A DNA stretch of 64,000 nucleotides from Aedes albopictus (taxonomy: Eukaryota; Arthropoda; Insecta; Diptera; Culicidae). Position 1 is the first letter of the stretch, and every line of letters starts with the position of its first letter. Shown here piece after piece: positions 19,751 through 29,178 of this stretch. The position numbers were made by a program, and so were the translations under genes. The stretch covers positions 274,331,694 to 274,395,693 of the forward strand of contig NC_085138.1 in assembly GCF_035046485.1 (NCBI RefSeq), in the 5' to 3' direction. Under the pieces are notes generated by a model that did no database searches, was not told the DNA's origin, and worked only from the letters and a program-made list of their open reading frames with translations.

Positions 19751-20456
19751 CTGTAAAGGCTCTGACAAAAGCAAACTGTGTAAGCGTTGCAACGCGTTGT
19801 GGAGGTGAAGGCAATAAGGCACAAGGCTGCACAAATCATCCAAAGTGTATGATTTGTTTCGGAAAGTCCGCAAACAGCAAGCACCCAACAGGAGTTCCAA
19901 GGTGCCCGGCCTTTAGAAGCTGATAAGTCACAGTAAAGGTAACGCAGCTGATCCTGAATCACTGTGATGCAGCTCAGCAACTGTTTTGTCAGACGGTTTC
20001 AGATTGGGGGACGCATATCACCATCATACCGAACCCAAACTAGGTACCCACCGGCAATGGCAATTGGGTCACGGATAGGTCCAGAAAAATGGCGGCGACA
20101 TGGACGACGGGGAAATACCTCGTCCAAGAGTTGTTGTTTACTACCTATGAGGGCCTCGTGGTCGCCAAAGTAAACGGGGTCTTCTTCTGTATCTGCTATG
20201 TGGCGGTGAAGGCCGATGGTAATAATGGGTGACTTCTAAGCCTGGGCCGTGGAATTGGGAAGCCGTTTCACGAGGGTCGAATCCTGCTAGAGACACTGAT
20301 CATACTAGATGTCGACCTGGCCAATGTCGATACCAAGTCAGAGTCGATTATTGACGTTACTTTTCATAGTCCTGGCCTAACAATTAGTTCGAACTGAGAG
20401 TAAACGATGGCTACACTCATAGCGATCACCTGGCGGTTCGATACAGTATCGACTAC
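19751..20456 (+). pseudogene. R1-like ORF1 end and ORF2 endonuclease start (host of the nest)
   Basis: This continues the fragment at 10612-10744. The zinc knuckles read CKGSDKSKLCKRCN and, after frameshifts, CTNHPKCMICFGKS and GVPRCPAFRS. ORF2 follows about 40 bases later. Its endonuclease shows through stops as SESIIDVTFHSPGL and THSDHLAVRYSIDY, the C-terminal catalytic SDH region of APE-type endonucleases. It is heavily decayed and is cut at 20456 by the Penelope-like insertion. The 12-bp repeat agtatcgactac (20445-20456 and 24273-24284) is that insertion's target duplication. Confidence 0.7.
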
Positions 20457-20524
20457 TTTTTTTAGGATTTTTCTGGCTTTTCAGTCCGATTGTGAGATCA
20501 AAAACAATCTTATGTTCTCTTACT

Positions 20525-20560
20525 CCGACGTTTCGATCCGTATCGGATCTTTCTCAAGGA
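20525..20560 (-). ncRNA. Hammerhead-ribozyme-like motif, left arm
   Basis: On the minus strand CTTGAGA is followed by the stem GATCC-gatac-GGATC and then GAAACGTC. A hammerhead has CUGANGA, a stem-loop, then GAAA. The stem and GAAA fit but CTTGAGA departs from CUGANGA at several positions, so it may be inactive. Penelope-like terminal repeats are known to carry hammerhead motifs. Confidence 0.4.
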
Positions 20561-20914
20561 TTCTGTAGGTTTATTAAAGAAAACTGTTACAAATTACATT
20601 CATTTCGGCAAGACACTTTACAAACAATTAACACATTACCGAGTTATCGATTGCTTTCTCGTCATTTGGATTTGTCAATCTCTCAACCGTCATTTGATTT
20701 TTGTCTACAAATATAACTAACTGTCAGCATTTTCTAGAATTATGTTGTCAAGTTTTACTTACGGAAATCCGTTTTTCCCGGAAAAAACACAAATTTGATT
20801 TCACTAATCGGGATTCAAACCACTTTCGATACTATCTATCTACAATTTCAAAATGACGGTTGACGATTTCAATCTTCGTGTGCTGTGTGTTCGGTTCTTA
20901 GTGTGTTCGTGTGA

Positions 20915-21226
20915 CTAGCTTGTGTTGTTGTTTACATTCGTTCTGTTTAGATTTCTCCTTCTCGTCTTCTCTATGTTTTCTATCGTGTGGAGTAAAGCAG
21001 CGTAGACTACGTGCAGATTATCTGTGTCTGTACGTTTGTTTACCGTGTGTGGCGTATTTTTGATGTAGCAACTTTCCAAAATGGGAAGATTTGATGGTCT
21101 ATGTGTCCTATCTAATATCTTCACATCGTCAAGTTTGAAAACATGGTCATTCCCTGCTGCGTGATCTATTAGTGCTGTTTTTTCCTTAATGTTCATTATC
21201 GCTGCGTCAGTGTTCGTGTGTCAAAA
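20915..21226 (-). pseudogene. Penelope-like GIY-YIG endonuclease, C-terminal remnant
   Basis: The minus-strand frame (M at 21196, readable slightly upstream as far as the inverted arm) contains KEKTALIDHAAGNDHVF, then LDDVKILD and later INT-like and NKRTDTDNLHVVY blocks. These are the conserved end of the GIY-YIG endonuclease that follows the RT in Penelope-like elements: the ALxxH block, the VKILD block and the DTDNLxxVY block. The catalytic GIY and YIG residues and the entire RT would lie upstream and are missing. About 93 codons remain. The endonuclease normally nicks target DNA to prime reverse transcription. Confidence 0.75.
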
Positions 21227-21682
21227 TCAAAACAGAACGAATGTAAACAACAACACAAGCTAGTCACACGAACACACTAAGAACCGAACACACAGCACAC
21301 GAAGATTGAAATCGTCAACCGTCATTTTGAAATTGTAGATAGATAGTATCGAAAGCGGTTCGAATCCCGATTAGTGAAATCAAATTTGTGGTTTTTCCGG
21401 GAAAAAACGGATTTCCGTAAGTAAAACTTGACAACATAATTCTAGAAAATGCTGACAGTTAGTTATATTTGTAGACAAAAATCAAATGACGGTTGAGAGA
21501 TTGACAAATCCAAATGACGAGAAAGCAATCGATAACTCGGTAATGTGTTAATTGTTTGTAAAGTGTCTTGCCGGAATGAATGTAATTTATAACAGTTTTC
21601 TTTAACCTTCCAGTACTCGCGCCAATTTTTGTAACGCGAGCAGTCGCGCGTTGTACTTTGTACAACACCCATACATTCTGAA

Positions 21683-23150
21683 ATATCTAAGGATCCTGAT
21701 TGTTTAGAAGAGGACTGTATTCGGCAAAGTTGTTGTAAATTTCATGGGCTACTTGATGCTGACAAAGTTGATTCGTAATACGTCCACTAGGCGGCGCTAG
21801 TGAGCAATATCATGTTTTATATCTCAGGATCCTGATGTCTTAGAAAGATGGTGTCTTCGGCAAAGTTGTTTGGTAAGTCAACGGCTTACAGATTATTGGC
21901 CGTTTAATTGGAAATTCCACCACTAGGCGGCGCTAGTGAGCAAATAAACTTTATATTCTATGTATCTCGGGATCCTGATTACATAGAAAGATGGTGTCTT
22001 TGACAAAGTTGTTTGGTAGGTCAAGGACTTACGGATGATTCGCATTTTAATTTGAAATTTCACCACTAGGCGGCGCTAGTGAGCAATTTCATGTTATATC
22101 TTATATCTCAGGATCCTGATGTCTTAGAAAGATGGTGTCTTCGGCAATGTTGTTTGGTAGGTAAACGGCTTACAGATTATTGGCCGTTTAATTGGAAATT
22201 CCACCACTAGGCGGCGCTAGTGAGCAAATAAACTTTATATCCCATGTATCTCGGGAACCTGATAACTTAGAGAGATGGTGTCTTCGAAAAAGTTGTTTAG
22301 TAGGTCAAGTACTTACGGATGATTCGCAGTTTAATTTGAAATTTCACCACTTGGCGGCGCTAGTGAGCACGTATATATTATATATTATGTATCTCTGGAC
22401 CCTTATTACTTAGAACGATAGTGTCTTCGGCAAAGAAGTTTGGTATATCAAGGGCTTATAGATGAGTGACAGTTGCGCTAGTGAGCATGTAAATTTTTAA
22501 TCTCATGTAGCTCAGGATCCCGATTAAGAAGGCACGGGACACCGTCTTCAGCCAGAGGCTGTACAGACTGAACAGAAATTAACACTAGACCATGGACAAG
22601 ACATACATTACATGCACCAGTGGATAGCATGGTGCGGTTACACGCTTAGTAACGCTAACCGAACGGCCACGAAGCTCCACTTTACTCAGAAAGATGGTGA
22701 CTTCGGCAAAGTTGTTTGGTAGGTCAAAGACCAAATGGAGGAAAAGTTACCTCTCGTGCCGACCTACTAAAAGATCGAAAACTTACAGATAGTTGTCCGT
22801 TTTAATCGTAATTTCACCACTAGATGACGCTTACCTTGCCACTAGATGACGCTAGTGAACATAAAAAAATGTGTATGCAATAGTTCTAAGGATCCTGGTT
22901 ACTAGAAGAGAGATGGCGGTTTCGGTAAAGTTGTCAAATAGGTGCATTTGGTTGATGGGTCGTTGAAATCAATATTTCGCCAGTAAGTGGTGCTAATGAG
23001 TCTGCAAATTGTATATCTTATATATCTCCGAGTCTGATTACCTGGGAAGTTGATATCTTTGGCAAGGTTGGTTGGTAGATCAAGGGCTTTCAGTTGATTG
23101 ACCATTTGATTCGTGCTTCTGCCACCAGAAGACGCTAGTTGTAAATTTGC
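21683..23150 (+). repeat. ~142-bp satellite units inside the TTAA element
   Basis: Units start at about 21685, 21825, 21965, 22107, 22249 and 22392, followed by more decayed ones to about 23130. Each has ctcaggatcctgat, then agaaagatggtgtcttcgg, caaagttgtttggtagg and, about 60 bases on, ccactaggcggcgctagtg. The second and fourth units are nearly identical to each other, as are the third and fifth, so the array has a dimeric higher-order repeat of about 283 bp. A foreign segment (about 22540-22680) interrupts it. Inverted units lie at 23400-23880. Confidence 0.85.
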
Positions 23151-23399
23151 AAAAGCATGTACGTGTTATTATTCATCTAGAAAAAAATCAACGAGCTGTA
23201 AATTTTTAACCTTCCGAAAGTTTTAAAAATTTAAAAATTACAAAACTAGTTGATTATAATTTGTTTAAATTTGCACTTGATTGATTAATTTTACATTAAG
23301 TTAAAGCGCTTAGTAAAATATTCAATATCTGACCGTCGTATTTCAATATACTCTATCTTAAGGTTGTCAATGTCACGGGATAAGTACATCCATCCTTTA

Positions 23400-23880
23400 T
23401 CCATCAAACAACAATGTCGAGGACATCATCTTTCTAAGTAATCAGGATCTTGAGATATATGAGGTATAAAATGGGAATGCTCACTAGTGCCACCTGAATG
23501 CGAAATTGCACGTCATATTTGTCTTCATCAGTTAGTGTTTGATCTACTAAACATCTTTTCAGAAGACACCATCTTTCTAAGTAATCAGGGTCCTGAGATG
23601 TATGAGTTATAAAATTTCAATGCCCACTAGCGCCACCTAGATGTGGAGCAAACCAAACGGCTCCTCATCAGTTGGTGTTTAACCAACCAAACAACTTTGC
23701 CGAAGACACCATCTTTCTAAGTACTCAGGATCCTGAGTTATATGGGATATAAAAATTACATGCTCACTAGCGCCGCCTATCGGTTCAAATCTGAATTTCT
23801 CAGATCACCTCGCGAAGGCCCATGATATACCAAGTAACTTTGCCGAAGACACCATATTTCTAGATCATTTAGATTTTGAA
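23400..23880 (-). repeat. Inverted satellite units, right part of the TTAA element
   Basis: Three to four units occur in reverse orientation, recognisable by ctttgccgaagacaccatct followed by ttctaagtaatcagg and, further on, tcactagcgccgcct. They are more diverged from each other than the central left units. Confidence 0.8.
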
Positions 23881-24140
23881 ATACATTAATTCACATTCAA
23901 CTGTCTATCTTATCTTAAATATAGTACGTTCTTCATATTGCGATTTTCAATTTTCCGCATTCTAAGAAGTTATACTGTTTTCAAAAAAGGTCTTATAATA
24001 TTCCAAATAAGATTCCTGTAGAATACATTTGGGGTTGACATCGATAGAAAAGATGGTTTCAAAGTAATAGTCGATAATTCTCATGTGTTGTACAAAGTAC
24101 AACAGCGCGATTAACGGAAGGTTAATAAACCTACAGAATC

Positions 24141-24173
24141 CTTGAGAAAGATCCGATACGGATCGAAACGTCG
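24141..24173 (+). ncRNA. Hammerhead-ribozyme-like motif, right arm
   Basis: This is the mirror of the motif at 20525-20560: cttgagaaagatccgatacg then gatcgaaacgtc. Stem GATCC/GGATC and GAAA are intact and the CUGANGA box is deviant. Both arms agree over the motif, so the deviation was present before the arms diverged. Confidence 0.4.
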
Positions 24174-24272
24174 GAGTAAGAGAACATAAGATTGTTTCTG
24201 ATCTCACAATCGGACTGGAAAGTCAGAAAAATTATAAAAATACACCAAGAACACTCGTAACCAATTGGCAAA

Positions 24273-24840
24273 AGTATCGACTACGTCAATAGCAGGCAGC
24301 GGGTAGAGAAAGAGGCGGCTAGGCCGAGGCCAAGCCCTCGAAGGTGGAAGACATCATACTTCGACGATGGGAGGCGTTCCGCTGTAAGCGAAACTTACTT
24401 GGTTTAGCCAGCGACGAGCTGGTAGCGGTGCTCTCACGTGCGCGCGATGCGACCATGCCTAGGCGTGTCCACTCTAGAAATGAGAGACCGCTGATGTGCC
24501 TGAGGGCTGTGAGCGCGTACCGTAGCATGTCACACGATGCAGTCTGCGTCATTACTACTGGTATGGTGCCTAATGGCATTCTTATCAGGGAGGACATAGA
24601 GTGCTTCTAAATGCGCGGTACAAGGCAGGATTGCCAGAATGGCCTCCATGGTCAAATGGCAGCGCATGTGGGACAGTTCCAACAAAGGAAGGTGGATCCA
24701 TATCAACCTATGGTAGATAGGGTGGGATAGTTGGATTGATATGCGCCATGGGGAAGTAGCATTTCACCTGGCATAGATCCTTTCAGGCCATGGTTGTATT
24801 CGCACCGTTTTGGGCATGCAGGTCAACCAGTGATCGTTTA
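24273..24840 (+). pseudogene. R1-like ORF2 remnant, RT end (host of the nest)
   Basis: This is the continuation of the old R1-like fragment beyond the Penelope-like insertion. It runs from the end of the endonuclease (YVNSRQRVEKEA) and then jumps to the post-RT region: LMCLRAVSAYRSMSHDAVCV, GMVPNGILIREDIECF, and the block with HGEVAFHLA-like and FGHAGQ-like residues. It therefore lacks almost the whole RT. Stops are frequent. It is diverged from the two other R1-like copies in the window, consistent with being the oldest layer of the nest. Confidence 0.75.
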
Positions 24841-25119
24841 AGATGTTGAATAAGACGTTAAAGTGGAGGCGATATACGTGCATTTTACAAACACTTAAAT
24901 GGAGACATGCACGCATATGGCCTCCATTTTATCATCTTATGTAACATCTTATGCGATTACTGGTTGTCTTGGCCCGAGCCTCTGGGTCTGCCTCTGCTGC
25001 GATACCCTTCTGGGTTCCAATCTTATGCTAGCTTAAAGATTTCGTTCCCGCCCCTGCTTAGATTGTGGCCAACCTATCTCTACTTCCGCTCACGTATATC
25101 TGCTGTTATCGGCCTTTCG
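24841..25119. other. No gene seen
   Basis: This is a short unassigned stretch between two retrotransposon fragments. It contains a diverged internal inverted repeat around aagatgttgaataagacgtt and the mirrored tcatcttatgtaacatctta. Confidence 0.4.
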
Positions 25120-25590
25120 TGACATTATTGGCGATGGAGCTCCACGTTGAAGATTTAATTGTCAGTCCATCAAGCACAAATTACTTACCACAGGTATCTA
25201 TTGATGAAGATCTGTAATCGTTGAATATTCTCCACCGATACAAACCACGTTTCACTGCCGTACAGCAGCACAGACTTCATGTTCGAGTTGAAAATACGGA
25301 TTTTAGTGGGTCGACTTATCTGATTGTTCTTCCATACGTTTCTTGAACTTGCAAAAGCAGCTCACTTCTTCTTGATCCGTGAACCTATGTCGATCTTGGT
25401 GCCGCCATCCAGTGGATGGCATCCACCGCCATTTTGGTTAACAAGATATTGGAAGCTTTCCACATTCTCCACTGCTTGCTCAGTCACCGTGAAGCTAGAA
25501 GGGTTGAGCGTGTTTACATCTAACGATTTAGTCTTCTTGACGTTGATGCTAAGATTTACCGCTGTCTGAGGAGCGATCAGCAAACCCAAG
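25120..25590 (-). pseudogene. APE-type non-LTR RT fragment, post-palm region
   Basis: The minus-strand frame 25589-25362 reads LSINVKKTKSLDVNT, SSFTVTEQAVENVESFQYL, and DGGTKIDIGSRIKK. It continues in other frames with a NNQISRPTKIRIFNS-like and VLLYGSETW-like block towards 25190. This is the RT thumb and connection region of a common arthropod APE-type non-LTR family; I do not assign a clade with confidence. The upstream palm (with the FADD-equivalent motif) lies at 26880-26700, separated by about 1.1 kb. Related fragments of the same family are at 51893-52830 and 59240-60640. Confidence 0.7.
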
Positions 25591-26695
25591 CAACAATTTT
25601 AATTTTATCAAAGTTTTTAGCGATTCAAAAATCCTAAACATAAAACCATTGATGCCGACTTGAACATGCTCTCGAGTTCTTGTATGCCTCAATAAGCCCA
25701 CGTTCTGGCTAGTTGGCCCAGTCTTATTAGGGTCTACAGGACTTCGTATGCAAACCGGCTTAGGATTTCGGGTTGAATCATAGTTTTATCAATCTTCTAA
25801 ATAAAACCATCTTCTGACTTGTCAAATAATTGTATTGATTATTTTTCACTCTCAATGTTCGATCGTCAGAATAAATTATGCTTGGTTGTTTATCCAGCCA
25901 TCAATTGAAAAGATGCAGATATGGAATTCAGCTTTGTTTTCCTATTTAATACGTGTCAGGAGACATGCCACGGAAAATTTGTGGTGGATGTGACTGTGAT
26001 AATGACAAAAACTTAGTGCGCCTCACAAACTATGCATAATTTGGAAGTTAAATGCATTTAATTTACTCGGTGGAATTGGGTGCAAAAAAGGTTTTTTCAA
26101 CACAGCGGAGTTTAAAAGACATTATGTAATTTTTCTGACCAAATAAAATGACGGAAATGTGTTGTATGGTTTAATTTGATCTTGAGCTGTACGTGAAATC
26201 ATAAAATTGAGTAATAATTTTTCTGTATTTACATGAATTATCCCAGCTAGGCGACATATTTTTCTGATAAAACTCTGTGTTCCTGATGATTCCTCCAATA
26301 GGGCTAACCCTCCTGAGGTAGTCATAACTGAGCTCATGATAGAACTAGCGGCTTTATCACAGCATTTTTTGGTTTATGTTACGGCCACGAAATCTTTTGT
26401 TGGTTTTATGCATTGCCTCACAGTTTTGTGTATTTTTTTACAAAAAAATCTCTCCGGCAACAAGCGCAAATGCAAGTTTCATTGAAATGGTATATAATAA
26501 GTGATTCTGAAATGGTAAATAATAAGTGATAAAACCAATTTATGTCTACTTGCAAGTCTTAAATTGAAGATGTTTATAGCAGAAGTTATATGATAGTTTT
26601 ATGGAACGCCAAAGGTTCAAAGTAAAAAACTACCACATAAAACTAATTTAGAACAACTATCTTTTTGACATGCTCGTATAAAACCAGGATAAAAC
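25591..26695. mobile_element. Probable insertion splitting the APE-type RT
   Basis: The block separates two parts of one RT ORF, so it is inserted. Its ends show ccaagcaacaat on the left and, reverse-complemented, caagtaacaat on the right, a weak inverted repeat shared with 48293-50521. It is AT-rich, with several ataaaacc words and no coding content. Exact ends and target duplication are not resolved. Confidence 0.4.
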
Positions 26696-26890
26696 ATGAA
26701 TAAACCTTCAAGGCATGCTGATTGTTACTTGAGAGATCATCAAGCATACTCTGCATATCAGAGCGCCGTTGAGGTTAGAGAGCAATGTCATCAGTCAGTT
26801 CAAAGTCGTTTTGATGCTCCATGGTAATGGACTGCCATAGCTACCCACGATTTGGCTCACTCTAGCGATGACCCGGATGGGGTCGGACAA
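26696..26890 (-). pseudogene. APE-type non-LTR RT fragment, palm
   Basis: On the minus strand the frame reads QNDFELTDDIALSNLNGAL, equivalent to the LDFADDIALLSH palm motif. The alanine/phenylalanine context is decayed (LTDDI), but both catalytic aspartates are kept. It belongs with the fragment at 25590-25120. Confidence 0.55.
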
Positions 26891-28990
26891 GACACCGTTG
26901 TGCAATATTCTGCAAAAAAAAGACGGTAGTTGCGGCTTTCTTGCTTTTGTCGGCTAGATGGTTCGTTCACGCTCTTTTGTTCCGTCTGCAGAAACATTTC
27001 ACAGGAGAGCTCCACTTCCTTTTCGAATCAGGGAAGTGCTCACTACAGTGGGGACATTACGCTAAGAAGAAGAAGGAAGATATCAATCAATACTTTGTCG
27101 TATGTTTGGCATTCCACCATCTAAATTTTATATTAGTGGGAATTCAACAGCATTCAAATTTAACAGCTTCATACAACTGCTTGCTGCTAAATTAATTAGT
27201 ACAAACAATTGTAACTTGACACCGCTGGGAATGCTTCTGCAAAAATTCCATTCCAATGAAGCGAAGCAATTACTACAGAAGCTGCAAATCATAAAACATC
27301 GATAGCTTTCCGGTAAAGGAATCCTACACCGAAACAAGAAAAAAAAACAATCATTCTACAGTGCAATCCTTGAACAGGACCAGTCTCATTCCGCACACCG
27401 CAAAAACGATACAGGCGATAAAATGTGACAATAAAATACTTTTACCATCGGGACAGCAGCCCAGATAGCATCTCGGAAAGCGATTTTACTTCCATCATCG
27501 CGCATCTCGTACATCAATGCACCCGGGGCATTCCACACTCTCTAGATTTTTTTTTCGCTGCCAAGCTATCGATTCCAAATGGGCAAAAAGAACTCAAGAT
27601 TCGGAACAGACGGCAAATGCTCTTTAATGTTCTTCCCCGCAAGCGGGAAAGCTCTCACCGACCGGCGAGAGGTATCGGTATCTGGAAGTCGCACTCGCTC
27701 TTCATCTTTCCCGAAAGTGGTACATCCCAACTGTCCTCGGGCTACAGCAGCAAACGATACAAAGGACCAGATAAATGGAGATACTGTCAAAAAGACGAAT
27801 CAAGGATAGAATTGCACATTTCGATCGTACCACGGTAGTAAAAGATTTACGGAGTAAAAAGTCGACAGTTGGGTTGGTCCTCCGAGCGCGCACTAACTGA
27901 CGATGACGACGGCCTGCGGCTATTCCATGCTTCAATCCGTCTAGAGTACCTCTTCACCCGTCAATGTGTCTACCAGACCAGCCAGCCACACCGGTTGGCC
28001 GGCAGCGATCAAGAACGGTCTGGGTGCATGAAGGAAACCGTATCCGACAGTTGTCATTGTCATCGACCGATTTTGGGGCACTGCAGAAGCAATTTATTTG
28101 ACAAAAGTGGTAAATCGATATTTTGAGATCTGTCAGCAGCCGCTCGGAGTTTTTGTTGCCATTTTTTGCCGGCGATTCAGAGGGCACTGAAGAGAAATTG
28201 ATATCTTTGGTTTGCGAAGTTCCTGAAGAGGCCACAAAATTTCAATCCTGGTTTGGGAATTCACAAGAAAGCTGTAGACGATAACATTGATTGTGCTCAC
28301 AGCTATTTGGTCAACTCTTTGAATTATCACGTATTATTCCAAATCTGTATTGTTGGTTGCTCCTCTTGACTCGGATCTGTTGTTCCCTAAACATATAAAT
28401 TTATGGGATTGTGTTTGATGCGCGCACGCTGTTTGGATAAAATAATCGTTATTCGAAGATAAACATTAGCTTTTCCCATTCCATCTCACACCGATTCGGC
28501 TTCTATCAAACGATAAAAGTCTTACCCTGATCTTGACCCTTTTACGAGTGTAGGCCGACGCGGAGGAAGACGAAACGCTTACCCTTCAGGTGTGCTGACC
28601 CATTCTACATACATATAGTTCCCAGTGTTAGATGGACAACAGGTTTTCGTTTTAGAAGAGTTACTAGAGAGTTTGTCTACAAATTACCTCCGACTGAGAA
28701 CTTTCTTTTGGACAAGAACCACCCGCTTCGATGTTATATTGGGATAGAAGGAAAACAAAAGGCAGAGGATCATGTTTCATCTATAATAATCTATCAACAG
28801 TGAGCTTAGTTTGGGTTTACATAAAGTGGAATTAGTTTGATGCCAGTAATAATCCATACAACGCTTGTTTAATAACGAACCCCTTCGAATACGTAGATAT
28901 AGGAATCTGAGGGTGTCGAAACAATTCATTGACTCAGAGTAAATTCTACAAAAACAATTATTCTTAAAAACTTAGAACCATGATATTTTT
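26891..28990. other. No gene recognised in 2.1 kb
   Basis: The longest frame, 27425-27838 (plus, 137 codons), is rich in serine, arginine and lysine and has no domain I recognise. The frame at 27954-28235 on the minus strand is similar. Composition between 27400 and 28100 is more balanced than the AT-rich surroundings, so a host exon or UTR cannot be excluded. I see no convincing splice-site arrangement and make no gene call. Confidence 0.35.
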
Positions 28991-28994
28991 TTCT

Positions 28995-29095
28995 TCTCTT
29001 ATTCTTGGCGTTACGTTTCAACTGTAACAAAGCCTGAATCTCAACTCGAAATGGCCGCTTAGACAGTTATTATCTGAGAGTTTTGACGGCAAGTT
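28995..29095 (-). mobile_element. Feilai-type SINE, 3' fragment
   Basis: The stretch ttcttggcgttacg, acaaagcctgaatctcaact and cagttattatctgagag parallels the tail half of the SINE at 8199-8479 in the same orientation. The tRNA-like head is missing. Confidence 0.55.
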
Positions 29096-29119
29096 GCATA
29101 GGAAACAAAGAGCCACAAT

Positions 29120-29178
29120 GAATAAGAAGAAGAAGAAGAAGAAGAAGATGAAGAAGAAGAATAAGAAGATAAGAAGAA
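29120..29178 (+). repeat. (GAA)n microsatellite
   Basis: This is a run of gaagaagaa units with single substitutions (gatgaag, gaataag). It stands between the SINE fragment and the RTE-like element; Feilai-type tails are GAA-rich, so it may descend from one. Confidence 0.85.

Larger units (their letters stand above)
21606..24121. mobile_element. TTAA-flanked 2.5-kb element carrying satellite units
   Basis: TTAA stands at 21602-21605 and 24122-24125. The ends are ccttccagtactcgcg and, reverse-complemented, ccttccgttaatcgcg; both lead into gttgtactttgtacaac. TTAA targets and CC-starting ends suit piggyBac-type mobilisation. The body has no transposase. Its left two thirds are ~142-bp direct units, and its right part (about 23400-23880) carries units in inverted orientation, so the whole element is loosely palindromic. 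It interrupts the right arm of the Penelope-like element exactly at ttaa. Confidence 0.8.
20457..24272 (-). mobile_element. Penelope-like element with inverted arms, 12-bp target duplication
   Basis: The left arm (20457-20948) is mirrored by 21230-21605 plus 24122-24250. The mirrored right arm is broken by a TTAA-flanked insertion. Between the arms, on the minus strand, is the end of a Penelope-type GIY-YIG endonuclease (21196-20915). Penelope-like elements are known for terminal repeats that may lie in inverted orientation and for 5' truncation, which fits this layout. Each arm carries a hammerhead-like motif. The direct repeat agtatcgactac on both sides shows a single insertion into the R1-like fragment. 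RT is wholly absent. Confidence 0.75.

Noticed and set aside
21825..22500. CRISPR-like array (regular repeats with spacers)
   Set aside because: Repeats are 142 bp with no constant-length unique spacers, no cas genes, and the context is a eukaryotic transposon.
27425..27838. Host gene exon
   Set aside because: No domain recognised, no supporting splice signals, and similar-length frames exist on the other strand.
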